DNA from: JAVBMC01 sp031552845 | GTDB taxonomy: Bacteria; Verrucomicrobiota; Kiritimatiellia; RFP12; DVOR01 | NCBI GenBank assembly: GCA_031552845.1 | Contig: JAVBMC010000001.1 | Span: 1-64,000 of the forward strand | DNA: 64,000 nucleotides | Direction of reading: 5' to 3' | Shown: positions 26,170-34,883 of the stretch, one piece after another | Position numbering within the stretch: the first letter of the stretch is position 1 | Layout of the letters: each line of letters starts with the position of its first letter | The notes under the pieces: generated by a model | What the model saw: the letters and a program-made list of their open reading frames with translations, nothing else | Database searches by the model: none | Told to the model about the DNA's origin: nothing | Translations under genes and position numbers: made by a program

Positions 26170-27096
26170 CTATTCCTCGGTGTTTGTTTGAGTCTTAATA
26201 CGGGGGGCTGGCTGTTGATTGTAAACAGTCGCGCCGGGAGGAACCGAATGCACGAGCCAGACATTGCCGCCGATGACAGCACCTTTGCCGATAACGGTAT
26301 CGCCGCCCAAGATAGTTGCGCCTGCGTAGATGACTACATTGTCTTCGACATTGGGATGCCGTTTGACGCCCTTGACCAAATGGCCCTCGGCATCCTTCTC
26401 AAAGCTGAGTGCGCCGAGCGTGACGCCTTGGTAAAGCTTGACGTTTGTGCCGATGGTGCAGGTCTCGCCGATTACCACGCCAGTGCCGTGATCGATGAAG
26501 AATCCCGGGCCGATTGTAGCTCCCGGATGGATGTCAATGCCGGTGCGCGAATGCGCCTCTTCGCTCATCACGCGCGGAATCAGCGGCACCTTTTGTGCAT
26601 AGAGGGCATGTGCTAAACGATGGACCGCAATGGCATACAGCCCCGGATAGCTCATGACCACTTCCATGGCCGAGCGTGCTGCGGGGTCACCCTCATATGC
26701 GGCTTGAATATCTTGGTGCAATATTTCACGGATGGCCGGCAAATGCTCTAGGAATGCTGCGACGGCTTCATTGGCGGCTTTACGGCAATCGCCGCAATCG
26801 ATACAACGGTCGTATTTACACTGGTAGACAAAAACGCGGCGGGTTTGATCTTGCAGCGCAGTGGCGATGGTGCGCAGGCTGGTTTTGAGCTGTGCCTCAC
26901 ATGTTTCGTGTGCGATGGGCGCGTGTCCGTGACAGCCCGGAAAGAGAACGCTCATCAGGTCGTCCAAAACAGCCACAACAGCCTTGCGCCCGGGCAAGTC
27001 CACCTCACGCGCGGTATTGGCTATTGCGGCGCATTCACGGCAAGGCGACAACGCCGCCGTCAGTTCATCAAGCCGTTTATCTAGCCAGTCATTCAT
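26170..27096 (-). CDS. Serine O-acetyltransferase (EpsC/CysE type) with N-terminal cysteine cluster
   Basis: This 308-residue enzyme acetylates serine for cysteine synthesis. The C-terminal left-handed beta-helix of hexapeptide repeats includes GIDIHPGATIGPGFFIDHG, GVVIGETCTIGTNVKLYQG and GATILGGDTVIGKGAVIGG, with the catalytic His in DHGTG. The N-terminal half is longer than in E. coli CysE and contains extra cysteines (SPCRECAAIA; CKYDRCIDCGDC), an arrangement that could bind metal. AAAGGA precedes ATG 27096. The gene begins four bases after metXW, so sulphur-amino-acid genes are grouped. Chain length is typical of the EpsC-type family rather than short SATs. Confidence 0.85.
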   Translation of the reverse strand: MNDWLDKRLDELTAALSPCRECAAIANTAREVDLPGRKAVVAVLDDLMSVLFPGCHGHAPIAHETCEAQLKTSLRTIATALQDQTRRVFVYQCKYDRCIDCGDCRKAANEAVAAFLEHLPAIREILHQDIQAAYEGDPAARSAMEVVMSYPGLYAIAVHRLAHALYAQKVPLIPRVMSEEAHSRTGIDIHPGATIGPGFFIDHGTGVVIGETCTIGTNVKLYQGVTLGALSFEKDAEGHLVKGVKRHPNVEDNVVIYAGATILGGDTVIGKGAVIGGNVWLVHSVPPGATVYNQQPAPRIKTQTNTEE

Positions 27097-27100
27097 GCGT

Positions 27101-28888
27101 TTATCCTTTTGCAATGCGCACAATCACACGTTCCGATGCGAGATTCTTCAAGCCGAGTTTAATCGCTAACCGCGAAAGGGGGCGGTTGGCATGACAGTGT
27201 AAATCGCGGATGATAATTCCTTTCTCCTTGCACATCTTCCGGAAGTCGGCGAGCGTAAACAAGTGGATGTTCGGCGTGTTATACCATTCGTAAGGAATAT
27301 GGCGTCCCTTTGGCATGGTGCCACGCACCGCCAAATGCAAACGCACGCCCCAGTAGCCGAAGTTCGGAAACGAAATTACACCTTCCTTCGCAATGCGCAG
27401 CAACTGGTTAATCACATACTCCGGCTGATCCACCACCTGCAGGGTCTCGCTCAAGATAGCCACATCATACGCCTGACTCGGAATCGATTCCAACCCTTCA
27501 TCCATATCAGCACGCAGCACATCCTGCCCGATGTGAATCGCATGCACCACATCGCCCAAGTTGATCTCAAGCCCTAAGCCGGCCACCTGCCGTCGCACTT
27601 TCAACAACGCCAGCAACTCGCCGTTGCCGCAACCCAAATCCAAAACCCGCGCACCCTGCGGCACCATGCTGACGATCGACTCATGTTCAGGCGTCGGTTT
27701 TTCCGGCGTATGCGGATAACGGTGTGCCGGCATAAATGCCCGCACGACAATCTTCAACTCCTTCGTGTGCGTCAAAAACGCATCATGCCCCGCAGGCGCA
27801 TCCAGCTGGCAGTACGACACATGCTTATGCTGCGCCAACAACGCGCCCACCAATTCCTCCGCCTGTTCCGCCGTAAACAGCCAATCTCCGCTCAATGCAA
27901 TCAACATCACGCGCGAGTCAATACGCTTCATCGCCTTCTCCAGGCTGCCATACTTCTCCGCGAGGTCAAACTCATCCATCGCCCGCGTAATATGCAGGTA
28001 AGAGTTCGCATCAAACCGGCGGATAAACTTCTCGCCCTGATGCTCAAGATAGCTCTCAACCTGAAAATACGAGCGGAACATCTTGCGGGCAGACGCATGG
28101 AAGGACTCATCGCGCTCGATCCACTCCTTCTGCTTGGCGCGTCCAAACTTATCCTTCATCATGTCTTGCGACAGATAGGTAATATGCGCCAGTTTCCGCG
28201 CGCGCGCCAAACCCGCATCCGGACTCTCGCTCGCATAATAATCGCCATTACCCCAGTTCGGATCCTGCACAATCGCCTGCCGCCCGATGATATCAAAAGC
28301 CAACGCCTGCGAACTCAAACTCGCTGCCGCCGCAACCACAATCGTATTCCCGCACGATTCCGGATACCGCACCGCCCACTCCAACGCCTGCATTCCGCCG
28401 AAGCTGCCGCCGATCACCGCGCAAATCTTTTCAAACCCCAGCTGCCGCAGCAGCAACACATGCACATCGACAATATCGCCAACCGTAATCTCCGGAAACG
28501 CGGAACCATACGGCTTGCCCGTCTCAGGATTCACTGACGCCGGTCCCGTCGTGCCGGAACACCCCCCCAGCACATTCGCGCAAATCACATGATAATGCTC
28601 CGTATCAATCCCCAACCCGGAGCCGATTACATCATTCCACCACCCCGTCGGATGCCCCTCCGGATCATCACCCGGACGAAACCCCGTCACATGCGCATCA
28701 CCCGTCAAAGCATGACAGACAAACACCACGTTGCTCCTATCCGGCGCCAATACGCCCGACCGTTCATACGCAACGGTGACCTCCCGCAGCACGCCCCCTT
28801 TTTCAAGACACAAACCCTCGGACGGAAGCTCAAGACGCAACGTTTGAGTTTCCACAACATCCACCGGTTTATGTGACTTATCCTGCAT
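27101..28888 (-). CDS. MetX-MetW fusion: homoserine O-acetyltransferase plus methyltransferase-like domain
   Basis: Residues about 1-375 of this 595-residue protein form an alpha/beta-hydrolase MetX: oxyanion/acyl segment VCHALTGDAHVTG, nucleophile Ser in IGGSFGGMQALEWA, and the Asp and His in GDWLFTAEQ and PAGHDAFLT. Residues about 395-595 are a MetW-type domain with SAM motif ARVLDLGCGNGELLALL and SFPNFGYWGVRLHL. metX and metW are usually adjacent separate genes; here they form one frame without interruption. ATG 28888 is chosen because GGAGG precedes it by four bases; upstream in-frame ATGs lack a site. A strong promoter ends almost at the start codon. The + strand is locally C-rich here, opposite to neighbouring regions. 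Confidence 0.9.
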   Translation of the reverse strand: MQDKSHKPVDVVETQTLRLELPSEGLCLEKGGVLREVTVAYERSGVLAPDRSNVVFVCHALTGDAHVTGFRPGDDPEGHPTGWWNDVIGSGLGIDTEHYHVICANVLGGCSGTTGPASVNPETGKPYGSAFPEITVGDIVDVHVLLLRQLGFEKICAVIGGSFGGMQALEWAVRYPESCGNTIVVAAAASLSSQALAFDIIGRQAIVQDPNWGNGDYYASESPDAGLARARKLAHITYLSQDMMKDKFGRAKQKEWIERDESFHASARKMFRSYFQVESYLEHQGEKFIRRFDANSYLHITRAMDEFDLAEKYGSLEKAMKRIDSRVMLIALSGDWLFTAEQAEELVGALLAQHKHVSYCQLDAPAGHDAFLTHTKELKIVVRAFMPAHRYPHTPEKPTPEHESIVSMVPQGARVLDLGCGNGELLALLKVRRQVAGLGLEINLGDVVHAIHIGQDVLRADMDEGLESIPSQAYDVAILSETLQVVDQPEYVINQLLRIAKEGVISFPNFGYWGVRLHLAVRGTMPKGRHIPYEWYNTPNIHLFTLADFRKMCKEKGIIIRDLHCHANRPLSRLAIKLGLKNLASERVIVRIAKG

Positions 28889-28895
28889 GACCTCC

Positions 28896-28924
28896 ATTAT
28901 AACAAACTCCCCCCATTCCATCAA
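28896..28924 (-). promoter_or_regulatory. Sigma70-like promoter of the metXW operon, almost abutting the start codon
   Basis: On the reverse strand TTGATG (28924-28919) and TATAAT (28901-28896) are spaced by 17 bases. Transcription would begin near 28889, at the ATG itself, so a message from this promoter would be leaderless or nearly so, although a GGAGG lies between the -10 and ATG. Confidence 0.6.
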
Positions 28925-29327
28925 GCAGAGAATAACCGCGCGCCCACAGCAGGGTTCTTATTGTAAAGTGTAAGATATTATTTCCCTGCAGGTTGCGGTG
29001 CTATTATTCAGTGGTGGTTTCGGTGAAAGTGCCAATAGACATCTTCATGTCTTACCCTTTGGAAGTGGGGCGAGGGTTGTGTTCGCCAAGCACGTTGTGT
29101 AGGGTAAATATGTGTTGGAGATAATCGATGATGCTTGCTTTGTCTGAATGAAAGGAGTACTATTTATCCACATTTTTGAAACAAGATCAAAATGTAGATG
29201 TAGGGAAGGTTTCATATGAAAAAGCAATTCGTCATATTTTGGAATACTATTCATCGACAGTTCTCCTTGAGAATTAGCGTTGCTGTTTCGGAGTTAAGCG
29301 GGCGTAATGGTAGTTTAAGGGAGGGTG
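28925..29327. other. AT-rich intergenic region, no gene established
   Basis: About 400 bases between divergent genes. It holds a perfect inverted repeat AGACAT-CTTC-ATGTCT (29037-29052) and two tiny overlapping frames: 24 codons from ATG 29148 and 43 codons from ATG 29216, joined by an ATGA overlap. The second starts MKKQFVIFWNTIHRQF after GGGAAGG and runs into the next gene. They may be decayed remnants. Nothing else is recognised. Confidence 0.4.
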
Positions 29328-29966
29328 ATGGTGAAGTGGTCGGGTGAGCGTTTTTTGGAGTTGGTGCAGGAGATTAACTCGGGGAAGGGGTATGCGCTGG
29401 AGGGGGTGTTGCCGTCGGAGGAGTATCCTCATTATGATATTAGCGGGGCACCGGCGGTTTGGGTGGCGGAGTCGGTTTTTGATGGGTGTTCGGAGGCGGA
29501 GTGTCGGGAGGTGTTGGAGGCGTTTATTTCGGGGGAATTGCCGTGCGGTACGGAGTTGGGTGGGGAACTGGCGAAGTTGTTAGCGAAGCGTGGGCATTGT
29601 GTGGCGGAGTTGGTTGAGCCGTTGATTGCCGGGCGCGATTGGAGCAGCTTCGAGAATGATTTCTTTCTGTTGGGATATCTGGCTTGTATGTCGGGCGGTG
29701 ATGTGGCAGTGTGCCGTCTTGTGGAGGTGGTGCCGGAGGATTTTAGGGATGGTTTGTTTGTCGCGGCTTTGGCAATGGATTCGGAGCGGGTGGATGATTG
29801 TTTGGCGAATAAGTTTTTGGAGTGGAACCGGGATCGGTTGTGGACACCGACGGCTACCGGTGAGTTGGGTTGGCTGGGGGCGTTCTTGAAGAAGTGGCTG
29901 AGGGTTTATGGCTGTCATGGTCCGCGGGTGCAGGAGTTGGTGAAGGTTTATTTTGAGTGTTTGTAA
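29328..29966 (+). CDS. Uncharacterised 212-residue protein
   Basis: I do not recognise this protein. It begins MVKWSGERFLELVQEINSGK, has no signal peptide or membrane helix, is acidic overall and appears all-helical, with pieces such as LGGELAKLLAKRGHCVAELV that recall HEAT-like repeats. ATG 29328 follows GGGAGGG; adjacent GTG codons on either side are possible alternatives. The GNAT gene starts 13 bases after its stop, so the two form a small accessory pair. Codons are strongly G-ending (GTG, TTG, GCG), unlike the neighbouring mannosidase gene. Confidence 0.6.
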   Translation: MVKWSGERFLELVQEINSGKGYALEGVLPSEEYPHYDISGAPAVWVAESVFDGCSEAECREVLEAFISGELPCGTELGGELAKLLAKRGHCVAELVEPLIAGRDWSSFENDFFLLGYLACMSGGDVAVCRLVEVVPEDFRDGLFVAALAMDSERVDDCLANKFLEWNRDRLWTPTATGELGWLGAFLKKWLRVYGCHGPRVQELVKVYFECL

Positions 29967-29979
29967 GTGAGGAGGTTGT

Positions 29980-30579
29980 ATGTTGGTGCATGAAGTGGAT
30001 GGGTTGCGGTTTGTGGCGTTGGCGGGGGATGAGGCACGGGAGTATGCGGGGGATTTGATGCGGTTGCGGATTGAGAATTTTGCGGAGTATCCGTATTTGT
30101 ATCAGGGGTGTGTGGAGGATGAGGAGAAGTATTTTGAGACGTATTTTGCCTCAAAGAACTTTCGCGTGTTGGTTGTGTTTGATGGGGAGAGGGTGTGTGG
30201 GATGTGTACGTTTATTCCGTTGAGGGATGAGGCGGAGTATATGAAGGCGCCGTTTGTGAAGCAGGGGTTGAGGGTGGAGGATTATCTATATATTGGTGAG
30301 GCGATTCTGGAGAAGGAATATAGGGGGAAGGGGTTGTTTCCACATTTCTTTGACTATGCATTGGGATTGTTGAAGGAGTTTGGTTTGCCGAGGATGTCGG
30401 TGATGACGATTCGAACGGAGGCGGATTCGCCGTATCGGCCGGAGGGGTATTTGTCGACGGATTCGTTGTTAGTGAAGTATGGGTTTAAGAAAATCGAGGG
30501 GATTGTGGTGAAGTTGTCGTATCGGAGCGTGGTGTCGGGGGTGGATGAGCCGCATGTGTTGGACTTTTGGGAGCGGTGA
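29980..30579 (+). CDS. GNAT-family N-acetyltransferase
   Basis: This 199-residue protein has a GNAT acetyl-CoA fold. The central strands RVLVVFDGERVCGMCTFIPL lead into the acetyl-CoA loop EAILEKEYRGKGLFPHFFDY, which is the R-G-x-G-type motif A. The C-terminal half keeps YGFKKIEGIVVKLSY-like strands. The substrate cannot be deduced. GGAGG at 29971-29975 fixes ATG 29980. It is probably co-transcribed with the preceding unknown gene. Confidence 0.75.
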   Translation: MLVHEVDGLRFVALAGDEAREYAGDLMRLRIENFAEYPYLYQGCVEDEEKYFETYFASKNFRVLVVFDGERVCGMCTFIPLRDEAEYMKAPFVKQGLRVEDYLYIGEAILEKEYRGKGLFPHFFDYALGLLKEFGLPRMSVMTIRTEADSPYRPEGYLSTDSLLVKYGFKKIEGIVVKLSYRSVVSGVDEPHVLDFWER

Positions 30580-30630
30580 GTGTTTTGGGCTGATAGGGGT
30601 GGATTTTGGCTTTTGTTTAGGCGGTGGGTG

Positions 30631-30639
30631 TGGTATACT
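30631..30639 (+). promoter_or_regulatory. Extended -10 promoter of the beta-mannosidase gene
   Basis: TGGTATACT contains a TGn extension plus TATACT (30634-30639). A -35 is not convincing (TTGTTT at 30613, 15-base gap). The start near 30646 leaves a leader with GGAGGTTGTA before ATG 30669. Confidence 0.45.
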
Positions 30640-30668
30640 CGGGGAAGTTTGTGTTTGCGGAGGTTGTA

Positions 30669-33269
30669 ATGAAGAGTGTAATGGTTGCTGTGGTGTTGGG
30701 GGCTTTGGGGCTTCAAGCGGAGGTTGTGATGGATTTGTCAGGCGTATGGCAGGCGCGGCCGACGGATAAGTCGAAGGGCGCGGTTGAGATGGTGGTGCCG
30801 GGCGATGTGCAGTCGGCATTGCTGGCGGCGAAGGAGATTCCGGATCCGTATTATGCGCGTAATGAGGAGCAGGCGCAGTGGATCGGCCAGACGGAGTGGA
30901 CGGTGGAGCGGACGTTTGAGGTTTCGCCGAAGCTGCTGGCTTGTAAGGCGATCAATCTGCGGCTGGAGCATGTGGATACGTTTGCGACGGTGTTTGTGAA
31001 TGATCAGAAGCTCGGAGAGATGGGGAACCGTTTCCGCCGGTATGATTATGATGTGAAGCCGCTGTTGAAGGTGGGGGCGAATAAAATCCGCTTTGAGTTC
31101 AAGAGCGCGGAGAAGATCGGCGAGGAGCTTTCGAAGAAGATTCCGTATAAGATTCCGTCGAACTGTTTCCGCTTTAGTCAGTTTATCCGTAAGCCGGCGT
31201 GTAACGGCGGCTGGGACTGGGGCATTTCGTTGATGTCGGTAGGGTTGTGTGGTAAGGTGGAGCTGTGCGGTACTGAGAGTGCGCGGATTGATTATGTGTA
31301 TTCGGATCAGGTGCATGGCAAGGACCGTTGCGAAGTCACTGTGACGGTGGATGCGACGGTTGCCGAGGATTGCGAGGTTCCGCTGAAGGTGAAGATCGGC
31401 GATAAGGAAGTTACGCAGAAGGTTACGCTGAAGAAGGGCTGCAACAAAGTGACGGCGCCGGTGGTGGCGATTGAGAAGCCGCAGCTGTGGTGGCCGGCCG
31501 GTATGGGTGATCAGCATTTGTATGATATGTCGGTGAGCCTCGGCGACAGCACGCTGGCGCGCAAAATCGGTTTGCGGACGATTGAAGTTGTGAACAAGCC
31601 CGACGAGGGCGACAAGCGTGCGCGTCCGGGAATGAGCATGACGTTCCGTATCAACGGCATTGATCTGTTCTGCAAGGGCGCGAACTGGATTCCGTGCGAT
31701 GCGCTGCAGACCCGCCAGACGCCTGAGCGTTACCGCGATTTGCTGGAGTCGGCCAAGGCTGCGAATATGAACATGATCCGTGTCTGGGGCGGCGGGCAGT
31801 TCGAGGCTGATTGCTTCTATGAGCTCTGTGATGAGTTGGGCTTATTGATCTGGCACGACTTCATGTTCTCCTGCTCGCTGTATCCGGCGACGAAGGAGTT
31901 CTTTGACGAGGTGGATGCCGAGCTGGCGCATCAGCTGCGCCGCCTGCGTGATTATGCCTCGATTGCGATCTGGTGCGGCGATAACGAATGCATCGGCGCG
32001 TTGACTTGGTATGAAGAGAGCCGCAAGAACCGCGACTTGTATCTGGTGAACTATGACCGCCTGAGCCGCGTGCTGTTTGGCGCGATTACTAAATATGACA
32101 ACTCCCGCACTTATTGGCCATCCTCTCCGTGCGCGGGGCCCGGGGACTTCAGCGACGGCTGGCACGATGACGACCGCGGTGATATGCACTATTGGACGGT
32201 GTGGCATGAAAATAAGGATTTTGATGCCTATTACGACGTACGTCCGCGTTTCTGCTCTGAGTTCGGCTTCCAGTCGTTCTCGTCGATGGATGTGGTGAAG
32301 ACGTTCTGTCCGCCGGACCAGATGAATCCGACTGCGCCGGACTTCGAGCATCATCAGAAGGACAAGGGCGGCAATGCACGTATCATGGGAACGATGGCGC
32401 GTTACTTCCGCTATCCCGTCGGCTTTGAGAACACGCTGTATCTGTCGCAGGTGCAGCAGGCGCTTGCGATTAAGACGGCTGTGGAATGGTGGCGGACGCT
32501 GCAACCGCGCTGTATGGGTACGATCTACTGGCAGTTGAATGATGTGTGGCCGGTGGCGTCGTGGTCGAGCGTGGAATATACGGGCAAGTGGAAACATCTG
32601 CACTATCACGCCAAGCGTTTCTTCCAGCCGCTGACAGTGCTGGCAGTGCCGAGTGACAAGAAGGCCGAGCAGCTTGATGTCTCTGACTCCACTTCTTTCG
32701 TTGCGCCGTCGGATGAACAGCATGCCAGTCAAATCCTTGTTTATTCCATCAATGACAGCGCTAAGGATGTTACTGCTAAGATCACGGTAACTGCGCGTAC
32801 GTTTGATGGCGCGGTCGCTAAGGAGGTGAAGCTGCCCGAAACCGTTGTTCCGGCACGCAGCGCCAAGCTGATCAAGACATTGACGGCCGATGAGTTCGGT
32901 GATGCTGATGCGCGCGCCAAGCTGTTTCTGACGTTGGAGCAGAAGGGCAAGTCCGGCACAGAGGCAGTTGAGACGGTCTGCAATGACTTGTTCTTCACCC
33001 ACTACAAGATGTGCGACTTGGGTGATGCGAATGTGACGGCTCTCGCGCAGAAGCAGACGGACGGCACATGGGAAGTGACTGTGCGCACTGACAAGCCGGC
33101 GTTCTTCGTGTGGTTGAATGCATCCGGTATTGCAGGTGAGTTCTCTGACAACAGCTTCACGCTGCTGCCGGGCACTGTTAAGACAGTAACCTTCAAGCCG
33201 AAGGGACAGGGAGATTTCATTGCGTTCAAGAAAGCGCTTGAGATTAAGCACCTGCGTCAAACCTATTGA
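30669..33269 (+). CDS. Secreted beta-mannosidase, glycoside hydrolase family 2
   Basis: This 866-residue enzyme is predicted to release mannose from the non-reducing ends of manno-oligosaccharides. A signal peptide (MKSVMVAVVLGALGLQA) is followed by a jelly-roll sugar-binding domain, an immunoglobulin-like domain and a TIM barrel. The acid/base Glu lies in AIWCGDNECIGALTW and the nucleophile Glu in RFCSEFGFQSF; RVWGGGQFEADCFYELCDEL and LIWHDFMFSCSLYP are characteristic of GH2 beta-mannosidases. C-terminal Ig-like domains complete the protein. GGAGG fixes ATG 30669. The signal peptide places it in the periplasm or outside, fitting a glycan-degrading lifestyle together with the GH35 enzyme at 41.2 kb. 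Confidence 0.9.
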   Translation: MKSVMVAVVLGALGLQAEVVMDLSGVWQARPTDKSKGAVEMVVPGDVQSALLAAKEIPDPYYARNEEQAQWIGQTEWTVERTFEVSPKLLACKAINLRLEHVDTFATVFVNDQKLGEMGNRFRRYDYDVKPLLKVGANKIRFEFKSAEKIGEELSKKIPYKIPSNCFRFSQFIRKPACNGGWDWGISLMSVGLCGKVELCGTESARIDYVYSDQVHGKDRCEVTVTVDATVAEDCEVPLKVKIGDKEVTQKVTLKKGCNKVTAPVVAIEKPQLWWPAGMGDQHLYDMSVSLGDSTLARKIGLRTIEVVNKPDEGDKRARPGMSMTFRINGIDLFCKGANWIPCDALQTRQTPERYRDLLESAKAANMNMIRVWGGGQFEADCFYELCDELGLLIWHDFMFSCSLYPATKEFFDEVDAELAHQLRRLRDYASIAIWCGDNECIGALTWYEESRKNRDLYLVNYDRLSRVLFGAITKYDNSRTYWPSSPCAGPGDFSDGWHDDDRGDMHYWTVWHENKDFDAYYDVRPRFCSEFGFQSFSSMDVVKTFCPPDQMNPTAPDFEHHQKDKGGNARIMGTMARYFRYPVGFENTLYLSQVQQALAIKTAVEWWRTLQPRCMGTIYWQLNDVWPVASWSSVEYTGKWKHLHYHAKRFFQPLTVLAVPSDKKAEQLDVSDSTSFVAPSDEQHASQILVYSINDSAKDVTAKITVTARTFDGAVAKEVKLPETVVPARSAKLIKTLTADEFGDADARAKLFLTLEQKGKSGTEAVETVCNDLFFTHYKMCDLGDANVTALAQKQTDGTWEVTVRTDKPAFFVWLNASGIAGEFSDNSFTLLPGTVKTVTFKPKGQGDFIAFKKALEIKHLRQTY

Positions 33270-33281
33270 TCGTGTGACCGA

Positions 33282-33926
33282 GTGAAGAACGATCCAGTGA
33301 ATACGCAAGCTGCCGTCCGATTCAAATTCGGGCGGCAGTCTGTTTTAATCCAAGCGCCGCCGGATATCGATCCGCTCTTGGAGGAGTGTATTGAACGCTC
33401 GCCGAATGATGTCGACTCCATTCCCTACTACGCCTTTTTGTGGCCGGCGGCGCAAGGGCTGGCGCGCTATATTCACGCCAAGCGTACGCGCGTTGCGGGT
33501 AAGCGGGTGATTGAATTGGGGTGCGGATTGGGGTTGCCCTCCATCGTCGCGGCACAGCGTGGTGCGCAGGTGCTGGCAACAGATTTTCACGCCGGTACCG
33601 AGTCATGGCTGCAACGCAATGCGCAGGCTAATGACGTTGAGCTGGCATTCCACACATATGATTGGAACGAAGCGTTTGAGGGCGTGTCGTTTGAGTCGGC
33701 GGAGATTGTGTTGGGGAGTGATTTGCTGTACGAGAAGCGGCATATCCCGGCGCTCGTCTGCTCGATTGAACGTTTGACGTTGCTGGGGGGAGAAGCGTGG
33801 ATTGCTGACCCTGGCCGTGAGGGCTTGGAGATTTTTGAACGGACGATGGTTAAAGCCGGTTGGAAGTGTGAGCTGGCGCCGGATGATGATATTTTTATTT
33901 TGAGATGTAGAAGGAGCAAGAAGTGA
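33282..33926 (+). CDS. Class I SAM-dependent methyltransferase (METTL21/ETFB-methyltransferase-like)
   Basis: The 214 residues contain SAM motif I VIELGCGLGLPSIVAAQRG, an acidic beta-2 end (ATDFHAG) and SDLLYEKRHIPALV, a motif-IV form typical of family-16 / METTL21-like protein-lysine methyltransferases. The N-terminal SIPYYAFLWPAAQGLARYI fits the same group (compare PYW-x-x-LWP). Substrate is unknown. GTG 33282 lies 12 bases after the mannosidase stop, with only a weak Shine-Dalgarno; its last codons overlap the next start. It probably belongs to a short housekeeping run with the following gene. Confidence 0.75.
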   Translation: MKNDPVNTQAAVRFKFGRQSVLIQAPPDIDPLLEECIERSPNDVDSIPYYAFLWPAAQGLARYIHAKRTRVAGKRVIELGCGLGLPSIVAAQRGAQVLATDFHAGTESWLQRNAQANDVELAFHTYDWNEAFEGVSFESAEIVLGSDLLYEKRHIPALVCSIERLTLLGGEAWIADPGREGLEIFERTMVKAGWKCELAPDDDIFILRCRRSKK

Positions 33927-34867
33927 CCTTTAAAGAACTGATGGATTTGTCAACGGGATATTGGCGGTCGGCGGCGTTGAACGCTGCGGTCTCGTTGGGG
34001 GTATTTGAACGTTTACCGTGCGCGGCGGCTGATTTGGGTTTGTCGGAATCAGCAGGGGATTTGCTGGATGCTTTAACAGGCATGGGACTGTTGGAAAAGA
34101 AGGACGGTGTTTATTCTGTGGCGCCGGAGTGTGCTGTTTTCTTGGATGCGAAGAGTCCACACAATATGCTGGGGGCATTGCGGTATAATGTGGATTTGTA
34201 TCCGACGTGGGGGAAACTGGCGGAGACAGTGCGTTCTGGTCAGCCGGCGATTTCACCGCAAGCACACTTAGGCAATGACCCGGAGCGGACGCGCCGCTTT
34301 GTGTTGGGTATGGACAGCCGTGCGGCCGGGTTAGCGCCGGAGCTATTGCCAGCGTTGGGCACGGTGGAGGGGAGCTTGTTGGATTTGGCGTGCGGTGGCG
34401 GAACGTTCAGCCGCTTGCTGGCGCAACGGAATCCAAACTTACAGGTGACGCAATTTGATTTGCCGGATGTGCTGGCTGTGGCAAAAGAGCTGGCGGGCGG
34501 GAATCCTGCCATCCGCTTTGTCCCGGGAGATTATCGGCGCGATGTATTGCCGGGAGTGTTTGACCATGTGTTGTATTCCGGTGCGCTGCATCAGGAGAAT
34601 GATGAAACGGCGCTAGCGCTGTTCAAGACTTTGCGGGCTGCGGTGCGTGAGGGTGGTACAGCGTATGTGTTTGATTTGATGACTTCTGCAGATGGTACGC
34701 AACCATTGTTTGCGCGATTGTTCTCGTTGAATATGCGGTTGACATCGGCTTATGGGCGGGTGTTCACCGTGGAGCAGGCGGAGAGGCTTTTGTACGAGGC
34801 AGGCTTCACGCAAGTGCAGTCGGCGTTCATGCCGAGCATTCCGTATGCGTTGATCAAGGCAGTTTAA
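33923..34867 (+). CDS. O-methyltransferase-like protein with N-terminal winged-helix dimerisation domain
   Basis: This 314-residue protein has an N-terminal helical domain (YWRSAALNAAVSLGVFERL) like the dimerisation/winged-helix region of hydroxyneurosporene or COMT-type O-methyltransferases. A SAM-binding domain follows with SLLDLACGGGTFSRLLAQRN, QFDLPDVLAVA and the GALHQENDETALALF segment of the Methyltransf_2 family. The substrate is unknown, perhaps a quinone or phenolic compound. GTG 33923 overlaps the TGA of the previous gene (GTGA), indicating coupled translation; GGAGC lies upstream. Confidence 0.75.
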   Translation: MTFKELMDLSTGYWRSAALNAAVSLGVFERLPCAAADLGLSESAGDLLDALTGMGLLEKKDGVYSVAPECAVFLDAKSPHNMLGALRYNVDLYPTWGKLAETVRSGQPAISPQAHLGNDPERTRRFVLGMDSRAAGLAPELLPALGTVEGSLLDLACGGGTFSRLLAQRNPNLQVTQFDLPDVLAVAKELAGGNPAIRFVPGDYRRDVLPGVFDHVLYSGALHQENDETALALFKTLRAAVREGGTAYVFDLMTSADGTQPLFARLFSLNMRLTSAYGRVFTVEQAERLLYEAGFTQVQSAFMPSIPYALIKAV

Positions 34868-34883
34868 GCGGGGGCGGTGCGCG

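Noticed and set aside
27683..28537. 284-codon forward frame opposite metXW
   Set aside because: Arg/His/Leu-rich shadow of a gene with complete MetX and MetW motifs.
29148..29347. Two tiny overlapping frames of 24 and 43 codons
   Set aside because: A ribosome binding site is present for the second, but there is no recognisable product and it overlaps the next gene; mentioned only under the intergenic region.
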